Below are positions 39,195 through 50,882 of a stretch of DNA of 64,000 nucleotides, piece after piece. The notes beneath the pieces are model-generated. The model was given only the letters and a program-made list of their open reading frames with translations, ran no database searches and had not been told where the DNA came from. The DNA lies in the NCBI RefSeq assembly GCF_018691265.1, contig NW_024881322.1, forward strand, positions 9,351,989-9,415,988. Direction: 5' to 3'. The DNA is from Tyto alba. Taxonomy: Eukaryota > Chordata > Aves > Strigiformes > Tytonidae. How positions within the stretch are numbered: position 1 is the stretch's first letter; the number at the start of each line of letters is the position of its first letter. The position numbers and the translations under genes are program-made.

Positions 39195-39570
39195 AGTGAT
39201 ACACACACAGACTGCTTTTGTGCTGTAGTCTCAGTGATAAGCTGTGAACATACATTAAAGCTCAGGAGTAAGTTCTTGGGCCTGTGTGCAGTTTGCAGTA
39301 TCATCAGCTCAGTACTCAGAAGTAGTCAGGAAAGCAAATTGCATGCTGAAAATCAGTCAGAAAGGATCAGAGAACAAGAGGAACCCCATGATCAGACTCT
39401 GGATCTGTGACTGTTTTGTTTCTTGGATGCCGTATGGAGCTCTCAATCTGACCTCTCTAGAAGAGCACAGAGCTAGAATGGTGTTACGGAAGAGCAGCAG
39501 AGGCGATCAGAGGCACGAAACAGCTTCTTCTCAATGAAGTATACTAGATTATTAAGGCCGTTTTGCAACA
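39195..39570 (+). mobile_element. Old CR1/L2-like LINE fragment (ORF2 3' part)
   Basis: The + strand reads in order like the 3' part of vertebrate CR1/L2-clade ORF2: 'gtgaatgtaaagtgatacac', then 'aggagtaagttcttgggcc', then a frame with VVRKANCMLKISQKGSENK (39322-39378), then 'gatcagaggcacgaaacagc'. The clade consensus, as I recall it, has KKANRMLG followed by KKGIENK at this point. The reading frame is interrupted and diverged, so it is a dead relic. An 83-codon frame (39286-39537) is an accident of this element, not a host gene. Both ends are approximate. Confidence 0.65.
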
Positions 39571-39579
39571 CGGGTAGTG

Positions 39580-42500
39580 CTGTGGAGCAGTTAAGCTAAC
39601 AGATGGTGATTTTGATAAAGTCCTCCCTTTAACAATGTACAGGTAATCAGAGGGACTCCTTGCTACAGGGGCTTTTGTGGATGCTCTGTTTATGTGGTGC
39701 TAAGAAGAGTATGTGAGTGCATGGAAGAGAAATCAGTCAAATGCTATTTAAGTGGAAAAGTACCCCTATCTTAACAAATGCTTGAGAGGTAGATTTTTTT
39801 TTTTTTTTTTTTTTTTGTGGCTATGGAGGTGTTTAGGGAAATACTGCTCTCTGTTTACTCTGCTGTGTGTGCTACCTTAGATGTATGTTGTTGACCACTG
39901 CTGAAGGTGGGAAATTTGGTCTGACCCATGTGGCTGTTCTTGCTGGATGATGGTTTAAAAATCACTCTAATAATACTGCTTTAGTTGAGGGACCTAGGCC
40001 CTCCTGTGCACTTGGTGAACTGATGTAGAAGTTGTCTGTGCTACCTCTCTTCGAAGTTGAAAGTAGTGATGTGCAACATGAGGAATGATACCAACCTCCT
40101 TAAGCACTGTCTTGCTATCAAAACCTTTGGGCATTCATACTGCTGCAGGATCTGCCGTGTTAGTTGTGTTCCAGCCTGCACAGCTTGCCTAGTTCTGCTG
40201 CATATGCATCTGTCCTCCTCCCAATCTACATTGAGCGTCTTGTGTCACCTTTCTGCAGGGTGCAGAGAGGGACTGGAACTGATGGGCAGGACTTTGCTTC
40301 TCTGTCCCCTCAGAGCACAGCAGCAAGTACCTCATGTGCTGCACTGGTATGGCTCTGGACACTCATGAGGGGGTCTGTGGAAACAGAAGGCTCATATCCC
40401 ATAAGGTAGAAAAAAAGAAGGGGACGCCAGTGCCATGGTGAACTGTAGTCTCCATCACAGTGTAAATTTTCTAAAAATAGGCTCTGAGCCTCTGGGAGTA
40501 TGGGATTGATTAAAAAATTAGATGTTAGGGTAGCGAAGCATAATTGACTGCTGGCCTGGAACTTGGTACTGAGATTTTTTCTCTTATTTGTATCAATGTC
40601 TTGAAATACTCAAGCATGAGAAGATGTTTAGTGAAAAACAGAAATTTAAAGGGTCTTTGTGATACAGATTTGTAGCTAAAAGTATTTTAAGTGCCATGTT
40701 GGAGAGCTAGCATAGGTCTCCTGTCATCCACAGAGTTTGGTGATGCTGAACAGACACCTAACTTCTGCCCCCTAATTTGTTCTTTATTTTCTGGCTGTTC
40801 AACCATGACAGTTATGCCAAAATTTGCAGCAGTGCTTTAATGCTCAGTATAGCAACTGAGGTGAATTGGCACTGTTCACTGAATGTATAGTGACATAAAA
40901 ATACAAAATCCTGACACGCATTTATACTGATGGCTTTGATCTTTGTACCTTTTCCACTCTAAAATAAAAATATTGTTCAGTAGTGTGGTGAAATGAGATC
41001 ATGTGTTCTGGAGAACACCTCGAAGAAAACAAATAACCTTGAACCTATTACAGGTTCAGATAGCATATGGTAAACAAAGCACGCTGAATAACTAGAGTAA
41101 AAAGAACTATCTAATAACTACCTGTATTGATCATTAAATGGTGTGGAGGTCATGCAATGTATTATCATGAAATGAAGCTGTCATAAATTTAATTTGTTTT
41201 ATATGTAAGGTTACGTAACACGCTGTATACTTAGCATACTAGATGGAAAGTATTGTGGGTAACTTTGGTCAAATGTAAGTAACTTTTTCTTTCCTTTTCC
41301 TTCTTTCCTCACACTGCCCCTGTTTCTCTTTCTGGATTGCTGCTGCACCTGTGTGGACTCATTGCTTCAATGGCTTGAATTCATCATTTTACCGGACTAC
41401 TTCTGGATGTATTCTACTGATACCTTCAACACTGGAAATGATGGAAACGTGTTGTTTACAAAGTAGCTGTAAGTATTACTTTGAATACAGATGCATTACA
41501 GATATTGTGGAAATAGGAGAAGCATTAAGGTTTTAGTGGGTGAACTGAAACTGAGCTTAGGTAGTAGCTGGTTGAAAATCAGGAAGGGATAAAAGTTAAT
41601 GGCAAGCCATTGTAAGTATTAGAAGTATTTAAGAAACTCAATTCCTACTTTGTTTCGGTCTGTCTAGAAGTAGGAAGTTACGAGCAATTGCAGCCATTTA
41701 AAAATCAGTATGTTGAAAGCTTCAATTTTAATTGTATTGGTATACCAGAAATCTGCATCTGGCACCTGACTTCAGTTTTTTAAAAGGCTCTTTCCTATGG
41801 AGTATAAATGCTCAGATTAAATACAGCATTAATGCTAAGTGTAACACTTCATACATCTTTCTGGTTAGTAACCTTTATATTTCATTATCTAAAACTGTGG
41901 TTGTAAATGCACTTAACAGAGCAAACAACCTGAAAGTTGCCATCTATTCTTGTTTAGCATTTCATACTCAGCATTCTTAAAGTTCTTGGTAGTAAACCTA
42001 TCCTATGTGGAGCTATATATGAAGGGGAAGGAAGAGAAATGAAAATAATTTAAAAGAAGAATTACATGTAAACCCATTATTTGAAGCAAAAGCATTACCT
42101 AGACTTAATGAGGGGGTGAGCTGTTTCTGGTAAGTGTGACATACATTAAATGGTACATAGGCATTAAAAGGTGCAGGTAGTTGACAAGTAGGACTATGAG
42201 GCGTGTCTGGCTGTGATTAGATATTTTACATCTGGTAGGATGAATAGCAATTGCATAACCTTAATAGTTATTAAGGGACTTGCACTGTTAAGGAGCTCTT
42301 TAATGTCTTAAAGAGCACCTGCCTGCATGTCATGTAATATCTCTGAAGCATTGGCTCTTGTTCAGGGGTTTGGATTGTGATAAATTGCATTCCTCACATG
42401 TAGTTGTAGTAATAGATTGGATTTTTTAAGTTCCTGGCTGATTTTTTCTTTTAATCTCTTAAAACCTCTCAGATGAGGCTATTGCTGCACCAAAGGCTGA

Positions 42501-44100
42501 ATTGAAACAAAGAGCATCTTTAAAAAAGTTTCTTGATTACACAGGGCAAATATTCCTACATTTAGAGAAATAATAAAAGTTGATGCATTGTGTGTATTTG
42601 AACTTGAAAGTATAACACCTAGCTTTAGTTGACTATCATTAGGTGTCCCTCTCTTATTCTGTATGAGTTAGAGTTCAAAGATACTGCCTTTTTTTAGGAG
42701 AATTGATGCAGTGTATTATCACTAAATGAGAGCAGATACTATTTGCAGCAGGATTAAATCTATCTTTTTCAAAGTAGTCCTGCTAAGTTTGGACTTTTCA
42801 GGCTTACTTAAATTTGCTGGTGGCTCCAGTATAATATGTCTTTGTAGTGGTGTAGTATTTCTTGAGAATAATGGTTTGTTTGCCAAATGGAGAAATCAGT
42901 TATGTGACTTCAAGCAGAGAGTCAATTCATTGACTACTGCTGTTGTATTGCAAAGACGCTATTTCTCCTTGCATTCAGTGCTTTAAAAGGGATAGTGTTT
43001 TTATATCCTTGCAAGGAACGTTTACTTTAATTCAAATAACAAATTTGTTAAAACTCTAGGAGTTATTACCGTAATAAATTTATTCTGTCAATTTTAGAAA
43101 AAAACATCCAAATAATCATGAGTCAACCGCATGCCAACTTAAATTAACCATACTCTGTCCCATACAGAGAAGTTCCGAGGCAGTGGTGCCTGTAATAGAA
43201 CAAATTTTGTTATTAATTATTTTTTTAGAATTCCTCTATCCTCTTGAAGGTAAGCTTAGAGAGGGGATTTAAAACTTGTAGACAGCACTTCAGCTGTGTG
43301 GATGTACTTAACTCTCTTAAGCTCTGAAACTGAGGTAGTATCAATTCACATCCTCTCAACTTTGGATGGACCTAAAGCCTAAAGGCTGAAATCACTGCTG
43401 CGTGATAAACAATACCTTGTGTTGCTTTAAGTAGATAGTTGTCTCTGGAAGTATTTTCAGATTCTCTGTAGAAGAACCAAAATGTCTTGTCACATAAGAC
43501 AATCCTTAGACCTGCTGTGATACATTTCTAGGATTCTACTGGAAGAGCTCTTTAAAAGTAGTGTGGCTGATTTCTGGAGGGTCTCTGGGTCTAGTACAGT
43601 GAGGGAGAGGCATTTTAAGCACCTTCAACATCTTAGTGTGGTGAGAAGAAGTTAGGGTGGGCCTAGGTCTAGATTTAACATGAAGGCCTCCATTTGTGAC
43701 ACCCAGAAGTAGCGGGTGTCAGGTTGGTCCCTGTCATATTTGGGGTGGTGCTGCCATGACTCGGGAGTATAGGAAAGCTACACTCATACTACCTGCCCGT
43801 GTTTCAAATGTGTGTTGGAACAAAGTTGATTATATTTAATCTGTTTGCGCTTGTAGACTTTTGTGCTTGCACAGTCATAATGTGGTAGTTGTACTTGCTC
43901 AGAATACTGTTAGGTAACTTTCTGTGCCAGTCTTCTGGCTATCCAGTCAAAAAAATCAATTTTTCTTACTGTTGCAGTTCAGTGTGCTGTCTTTGATGTA
44001 GACAGCTTAGGTTGTTCAGAGGTTGAGTAGATAGCACCTTTCTACAAATGTGAAAATGAAGTGAACATTTAAATAACTAAAAAAGATACAAGCGAAGTAA
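39580..44100 (+). other. Intron 1, distal part, no gene recognised
   Basis: AT-rich intronic DNA with a T23 run at 39794-39816. No recognisable repeat or exon before the septin-7 acceptor. Frames up to 103 codons (40057-40368) show no domain. Confidence 0.55.
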
Positions 44101-44109
44101 GAAGTTCCC

Positions 44110-44165
44110 AGCTTTTCTTCTAACTTTTTTTTTTCTTTTCCCCCCCTAAATATCTTTTGCCTTAG
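44110..44165 (+). promoter_or_regulatory. SEPTIN7: Splice acceptor of septin-7 exon 2
   Basis: A polypyrimidine tract of about 35 bases with a CTAAC-like branch candidate (44119-44123) and a second CTAAAT at 44147 leads to TTTTGCCTTAG, ending at 44165. The only other AG choices nearby (CAACAG at 44171, GAAG at 44174) would preserve the same frame, so acceptor choice among them cannot repair the exon 1 frame conflict. Confidence 0.8.
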
Positions 44166-44268
44166 CAACAGAAGAACCTTGAAGGATATGTGGGGTTTGC
44201 AAATCTTCCAAATCAAGTTTACCGGAAGTCTGTGAAGAGAGGATTTGAATTCACACTCATGGTAGTAG
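44166..44268 (+). CDS. SEPTIN7: Septin-7, exon 2 (partial CDS)
   Basis: The 103 bases encode 34 codons plus one base, in phase 0 at the acceptor and phase 1 at the GTAAGT donor. The protein begins [20 protein letters not shown] and ends FEFTLMVVG once the split Gly codon is completed, which matches vertebrate septin-7 closely. Septin-7 is a filament-forming GTP-binding protein of hetero-oligomeric septin rods (with SEPTIN2/6/9 family members) at the cytokinetic furrow, cilia base and dendritic spines. This exon holds the N-terminal helix region, the basic RKSVKR stretch thought to contact phosphoinositides, and the first beta strand before the P-loop. The P-loop motif itself is in the next exon, outside the window. 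Codon use looks normal and no stop or indel is seen inside the exon. Confidence 0.96.
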
Positions 44269-47200
44269 GTAAGTTTCTCTCTTAGTTTTGAGTGGTGATC
44301 ATTTTAAGTATATTGACATAGTTCTTAAAATCTATGATGATGGTGTAAATATCTTTTGCATGGTCTCATGAGAAAATATGGATCTGTCTCTTCTAGACTG
44401 TTAAATCTAGAGCATTTAAAAAGAACACATTGTTTGATATGCAAGTAAATGAGGAAGAGAAAAAAGAACGGGAACCATATATTTCATACAGTCTAAGAAA
44501 TAAGTTTGGTGTGGATCTAGTCCAAAATGTGACTTGCAAGTATGACATAATAGAAATAATTTGAACTTGGATTTTAATTTGAATATAAAAAAATTGAACT
44601 GTTTTTACAGTTGAGTGCAACACGGCAAACTGGGATCCAAACGTAAAGTTGGAATCTTTCCTTGCACATAACCAGGCAGCAGAATCCTGTATATCCTGCA
44701 CTTCTGTGGCCACAAAACTGTGCTACAAAATCAAAGCTTTAATTTAAACAAACCTTTCTAGTTTGTATGGTTGCAAAGAAAACCAAATGTAAACAGTGTG
44801 TTTACTATGGACTACGGAGAGTGGGAAACTGTAGTTAGTATGGATGAATAATGCCGTGCGGAATGGTTTATTTAGGCTTCAGTGATGACTGGAATTGTCA
44901 TCTCTCCTGCTAGGACATCCGATTTCCTTCCCCCTCCACCCCCCTCCTCCTCTTTTCAGTACTTGTATGGTAGTAGACTGTTATTAAGGTTGGATACATT
45001 TGTATGTAACTGATGTGTATATACTGGATATGTGACAATTTTGACATGCTAATGGTTAAAATAATAAGTGTTTTATAATAGCTAGCTATCTCTTTGTTGA
45101 TATCTACCTTTATCTTTTGTAATTTGGCTAGCTTGGTAATGGTGTGATGTTTTGTCATCAATACAATGGATATCCTGTGCAGTCATTGTGTACATGTAGC
45201 ATGTTACATAATAATACTATTGATAGAGCTAGAAATCAAGGTCAAATTTGTGAAAACTCATTGTGGATCACTTAGAACTTTCTTTTGATTACAAAGTGAG
45301 TTAGAATTTTAAAATTTGAGGGTTGCTTTTTTATTTTTATACTTGATTATAGGTTCCTTTGTAATCTAGTATCCAAGTACATAATTCATTATTTGGTACA
45401 AAGCTGTGTAATCTTAAATAAATTTTGGTTTTCTGCTGTCCACAGGAAGAAGGGAGGGAACTGTCTTCATAAAGTATTATTCCAGAATGGGATATAATTT
45501 GTACTTCCAAGTTTCATTCTCACAAAAAGTCATTTACAGCACAAGTAGTAGATGTAGTGATGTATTAGAGCTGGAGAAAGTGTGTAAAATTACCTTGGTG
45601 TTCTTACATTTGCCTGTAATAGTCTAATGGAATTGTGCTTAGGATCACTGTAGAAAATTGTGGCTGTCGAGAGGAAAAGTTGGTCCAAAGTTGGTTTGAA
45701 AATGATGTGTTGATCAGAAAATTTGGTTAGTAGTTTTAATATTTTTGTACTTAGCACTAAGACTTAATTTATTTGCATGAGAATTAGTACCATTGTCTGA
45801 AAGCTAACTGGGGGAATTGGCACTAGTTTTCTAAATTAAAAATGCATTTATCCTCTCCTTCCAACCCCCAAGTATAGAAATCAGATGCTTGAAAGCGAGT
45901 GTTTAAACACAATAATGGCTGATCTTTTAGAACTCTAACATCTGGGAAGGGGCAGGGTGGGGAGAAATTATTTTGTTTCAAAGTGATGTGTCTAGTAATA
46001 GTATGCCCTGAAAAAATGTGTCTGTTTTAAATATGAAGATTAAATAGTTTGTCTATTACTGATCACTTTTGTTGGTAAACTGTGTAATGTAATGTGCAGT
46101 TAGATTCTTAAAATTGTAATTATTTATTGCTGTGTTCATCCTTAGGGATAGTGTACTCTGACTTGGTTTGAGGTCTTTAGCTGACATGATACGGTTCTGC
46201 AATAGTAAATGGAATTATCTATACTTGCTAAAACTTAAAAATTTGAGAATGTAGTGTAATTTGCATGTGGTTGGTGTTGCCTGAATGAGAACACTATATG
46301 TATCATCTCTTGGAGGTAATCTAAAATATTCTCTTTCTACTACCAAGAACTGTGCGTGCCTGGCTGCCTTTTAGTGTAGATAGCACAGTTGCTAGTCTGA
46401 TGTCTGTGCTTTATTTGTAGGTACTTCAATGTCAGTATGTTAACTGTTTGTTCTGAAATAAAAAATTAGAGAAACAGTGACTGTATTTGGTGAACAGATA
46501 TGAGAAAGAAGACAAATCATGTTCAGGATCTGTGATCTCTGTGTCCAGGTATTTTCAGGTGTCAGCGAGGCTTGATATTGCGGCTAACGCGTTTGTATAG
46601 AAACTGGTTTCCAGTTGTCCGTTTAGTACGAGATTATTGGTTCACAGATGTGCAGTGTGATATCTGGCTTGTCTTGAAATGTGTAGTATGAAAAGTCACA
46701 GGATCAGCGTTTTGGGGGGGACTTGCCAATATGGTTGTACAGCTGTACCAACTGTTGTAGAAACAATTCAGGTTTCAGTTAACTATGTAGGATATTTGTC
46801 ACTGGGGAGGTCCGAAGTACATCATCCAACAGATCTGATACTGTTTCCGGTAAGAATTTTTGCAGGAAAATAGCTCAGTTTTTACAGAACTTCCTTGTGA
46901 GTGAAGGATGAGTGTACTCCATAAAGTGGGTGTTCCCCAGGCTGCCGAGTTACTGTCATTGCCCTGGAGGTGGTGTGCGGTGGCTTCCTGCGCTTCTCTT
47001 GTGCCTCTGAAGTTGGAGAGAGGGCTTTTCGATTTGGGTGTGCATAAGGCTGAGTACTTGTTGAATAACCTAGAGCATGGTTTCTGGAGCAGGTTGAGGA
47101 CACAGGTGCTCCTTACGTGAGCTGAGCTAAACTGGTTGGGGGCGGCGCTTTGGAAATGTCTCTGTTTCAGCCATGCGGGCAGTGCTCTGTCCTCTAACGT

Positions 47201-49877
47201 GCTCTTTGAGTCAGGACTCAGTGAGATTATTTAAGGCTTGTAATGCTAGTGAAGTCTTTTCTGTAAATGTAGTTGCTAATTTCCAGGTGTTCTGGTGTTT
47301 ACCTTAAATGTTGGTAAAGGGTGAAGTGTATATGAACCACACACATATAAATAAATAAAGTTGATGTTAAAGTATCCTTTTTATATTTAATGTTTTAAGA
47401 GTCATTGGGAAACTAACCTTAATAAGACCTGGGGTTACTCTATAATATTCAATTATAATAAAAATTTTAGCATTTCTATTTCATTAACTGTATCTATGTT
47501 TTCTCTAAGTTGTATTGTTCCTTTTGGTTGTCTAAACTTTTCTTAAACTGAACACTGAGATAGCCCTTTGTTTTTCTTATTGATCAGTTGTAATTGGACA
47601 TTGATTTGTCCTTAAAATATTCATTAATATCATGTTAGTCATATTCTGAAAGGTTAATCAGCAGTTTAAATTGTGCTACTTCTAAAATGACTTGGTTTTG
47701 TAGAATAAAAACGAACAAGCGCCTCCTGAGGATTAGACATAAAGTAGGCAGAAATATTCATTAAACTGAGCTTCATTCTTGATGCTTTCAAAAGATGACA
47801 TTTAAATAGTGGTTTAAAGCAACTAATTCTACATGTGAAATATTAAAGCTCACCAGTGGAAAAAATTTTGCCTCAGTAAAGGGTTTGCCTCAGTAGCTTG
47901 CTTCCTTCATAATCTTGTATAATCTCTTCAAGTATAAGATAGCTGTTGAAACACTTGAGAACCTCACATAAATATTTGGTCTGCCTGAAATCCAAAGTGT
48001 GTTTTCTGTATTTCTCTGCTCTGTAGGTTTTTTGGAGGAAAGTACATTAAGTCAGATGCTTAAGAAAACTTACAGAAGTAATACTACCATGGTTAGTAGC
48101 TCACAGTTAAAGGTGATCTTAATTGTGAAATTGTAGTTATGTGTGTTTATTAATATAATTACTTAAGTAGTGGGTGTGTGTTTTTGTTTTAGTGTAATGA
48201 GGTGTGGAGCAAACAGAGTTGCTTTTCAGTGTGTCTTTTTTCTAAACACTGAATCAGGAAATCCCTCTTTTGTTGTTCTTGTATTGAAATTACACTAGTA
48301 ACATGTGATTTGAATCAACACCCAAGCAGATGCAAAGTAATAATTTTTAAAAATTCTTTTTTCCCTGTTGACTTTATGTACTTAAGAATAATTATTTGGT
48401 GTGGCTTTTCCTAGAGCTATATACTTCAAGTTGTTCAGGCTTCATGAGCCTCATTAGAGGTTGGACTCCTAAGTTTTACTATTTTTTTTTTTTTAAATCC
48501 TCTGATTTGCCAAGTGCAGAACACCTAGTGGAGTGACTTTCTAGAGGACCTTTCTATGTAGTTCCTATTTATTGGACAACTGTTTGGTACCTTTGCCTCT
48601 GAAAGCTGTTTTGAAATCTCTCCTATGCTAAATTGTATGTTTTGTTTTCTAATTGTTGCTTTAGCCTTGTAGATCACCTGTAGATTACAATTTAAAGGAA
48701 AATATCATGCAGTATTGTCATAGTGTTTCATTTGTAATTATATGCATACTCAAATGTTTTGGTTTAAACATGGCTTTTTGGCATGGACGCAAAGGGAAGG
48801 GCTGTATTTTGCAAGACTTGAAGTTATGTTGAAGGAGCACACACTGATTTTAAAGCGCTTTTATTGTTCACTGAAGAAAACTTGGACTGGTGTAATACTG
48901 ATATTGTCTGGTGATGGGTCATGATCTGGTTAGAATTATCCCTTTAATTTGTTCACTTTCTGGTGCAGTTTATTTATCAAGCCAAGCAGTGGTACCAGGA
49001 GCATCAGATGTTCACAGCTACTTGTTCTTTGCTGGTCTGATATCCTCTTCCCCTGCCCAATATTAAAGCCAGGAACAAAATCATTAAGCATATAGCAGGC
49101 TGGGAAGAATAATTAAGTGAAAAATAACCTGTGGATGGGAAGTACAATCTGGTAGAAAGTGTTTTGGGATGTTCCCAGTTCTTGTTAACTGCTGTGATTT
49201 GAAATCCTCTGAATTAAGGTTTCTGTAGTGTCCTTGCTACTCTAGTATCTATGGCCTTTGGTGTGACCTTCTTACTTGGCTTCTTAGAATCAGTGAAGTA
49301 TCATTACTGAGTATTTGTTGCTTAACTTTGCCATTATTTTTGAGGCCTCTAGGCACTCCTACCGTACAAATATAATTAAACCATGCTTCCTTTTAAACCT
49401 ACAGAGGAAAAAATAAATAAATTTTGACCTTTCCAGTCAGTTCTTAGCTTCCTTGGGACTATATTGTTGCATTATCAGTTATGGAGCTTTTCCTTGTGTA
49501 TACAGTCAGGGCTGTACACTGGCATACATACCTTAGAAAGAAGCAGCGTATTATGGAGAAAGAACTAGCAAAGCCCTTTTTATTTCTTGAATGTGTCCTG
49601 CCTCATTTTCCCCTGTAACTTCTTACAAATACCTCAACTTCTCTAATTCTCTCATCTTCTGAAAACTGTCACGTATTCCATGCTATGACCTTGGCTGGAG
49701 CCCATTTTGGGCTACTTGCATGGTGGCTGCCTGCCTGGTACTGCTGTGCCAGTGGGCTAGGGCCAGGTTAGACAGCACTCTTTCAGTTCCCAGGGTACTC
49801 TTTCCACAAAGAAAAGTAGTCGTCTAGATTCAAGAGTTAGGTAGCAGATATGGCTCCCTTAGAAAACTAGATTAATG

Positions 49878-49901
49878 AAAAAAAAAAAAAAAAAAAAAAA
49901 A
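49878..49901 (+). repeat. A24 homopolymer
   Basis: Uninterrupted run of 24 A. It is one of the few long A runs on the + strand in the transcribed part, where T runs dominate. No retrogene body or polyadenylation signal precedes it, so it is treated as simple sequence. Confidence 0.85.
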
Positions 49902-50788
49902 GTTGCAGGTATTCTGTTGACAGGATTATGAGGTTACAATGAAATACAGAAGTAAAAGTTCTTTGAAGAATTTTTTAACCTTCAAAAAAGAAAATGTACT
50001 GCCTTTCATGTATTGGTTCTGTGGATATGGGTTCTAGTAAAGATGTCTAAAGAGTATTAAAATTGATAGTTTAATACTTACATGTACCCGATAGGGATGC
50101 CAAGGCAAAATACGTTGACTTTGGGAGACTTGGCAGAGATAAGAATGAAATAGAAAACTGGTGGAACTCTGAATGGAGCCAGGGTATTCTTAGAGATGAC
50201 ACATTCCTCTGGAATAATCTCTGTTGGTGGAGTAATGCCTCACCAATAGCACATCACTCCTTTTTGTGGAGAGAAGTTGATAAAAGTGTTTTGAGAAGAC
50301 CGAATAGATGAACTCTGAAGATCTTCCTGCGGAAAAGAAGTGAGTATCTCTTCAAGATGTGAAAGGTCGGTAATCTGAGTTTACTGGCCTGCAGTGCATG
50401 ATTGTTCCCACTGAGTTACGTTCAGGTGAGAGCTTGAAGGATAGATTCATGTGACTACTTCGCTTAAATTAGAAAAACCTTCTTCCATACTTCATTGGTT
50501 GTATTGGTGTTTTTTTTTCTTTCTTTTGTAACACAATGAAATATAGTTTGCAGTGTGCTTAGTCTCCTTGCTTGTGTTGTGGTATTTTCCTGTGCCTTTT
50601 CCTAGTGTTGGAGGAAGAAACCTGCGCAGTCTGAAGCCTTATGGAGGAAGAGAAACTTTCCATAGTGTATTATTATTGAAACTTAGTATTGGGGAATGTC
50701 AGTTAATCTACTAATTTCAGTTTATCTAGAAACCATAACTCTTCAAATACTCTCACAAGTTGCTCATGGTGTAGTGGTTTTTAATCAC

Positions 50789-50882
50789 TTTATATATATA
50801 TGTGTGTGTGTATATATATATATGTATATATATATATGTGTATATATATGTGTGTGTGTATATATATATATATATCTATATC
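50789..50882 (+). repeat. Compound TA/TG microsatellite
   Basis: About 94 bases alternating between (TA)n and (TG)n blocks, with at least three TA-TG cycles. It is purely alternating purine-pyrimidine and so could adopt Z-DNA or cruciform forms. A 66-codon frame that reads Tyr-Ile-Tyr and Cys-Val through it is an artefact. Confidence 0.9.

Larger units (their letters stand above)
25496..44165 (+). other. SEPTIN7: Septin-7 intron 1
   Basis: Begins GTGAGT and ends with a long pyrimidine tract and TTTTGCCTTAG, a strong major-spliceosome pair. The length is about 18.7 kb. The first 800 bases remain in the CpG island and carry simple-sequence tracts; the remainder is T-rich AT DNA with few repeats. 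Items inside are a 57-base tandem duplication, a GC-richer patch at about 28890-29050, an A/T-run-rich stretch with a small minus-strand frame near 36310-36430, and a CR1/L2-like LINE fragment at 39195-39570. No convincing additional coding exon was found. Confidence 0.85.
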
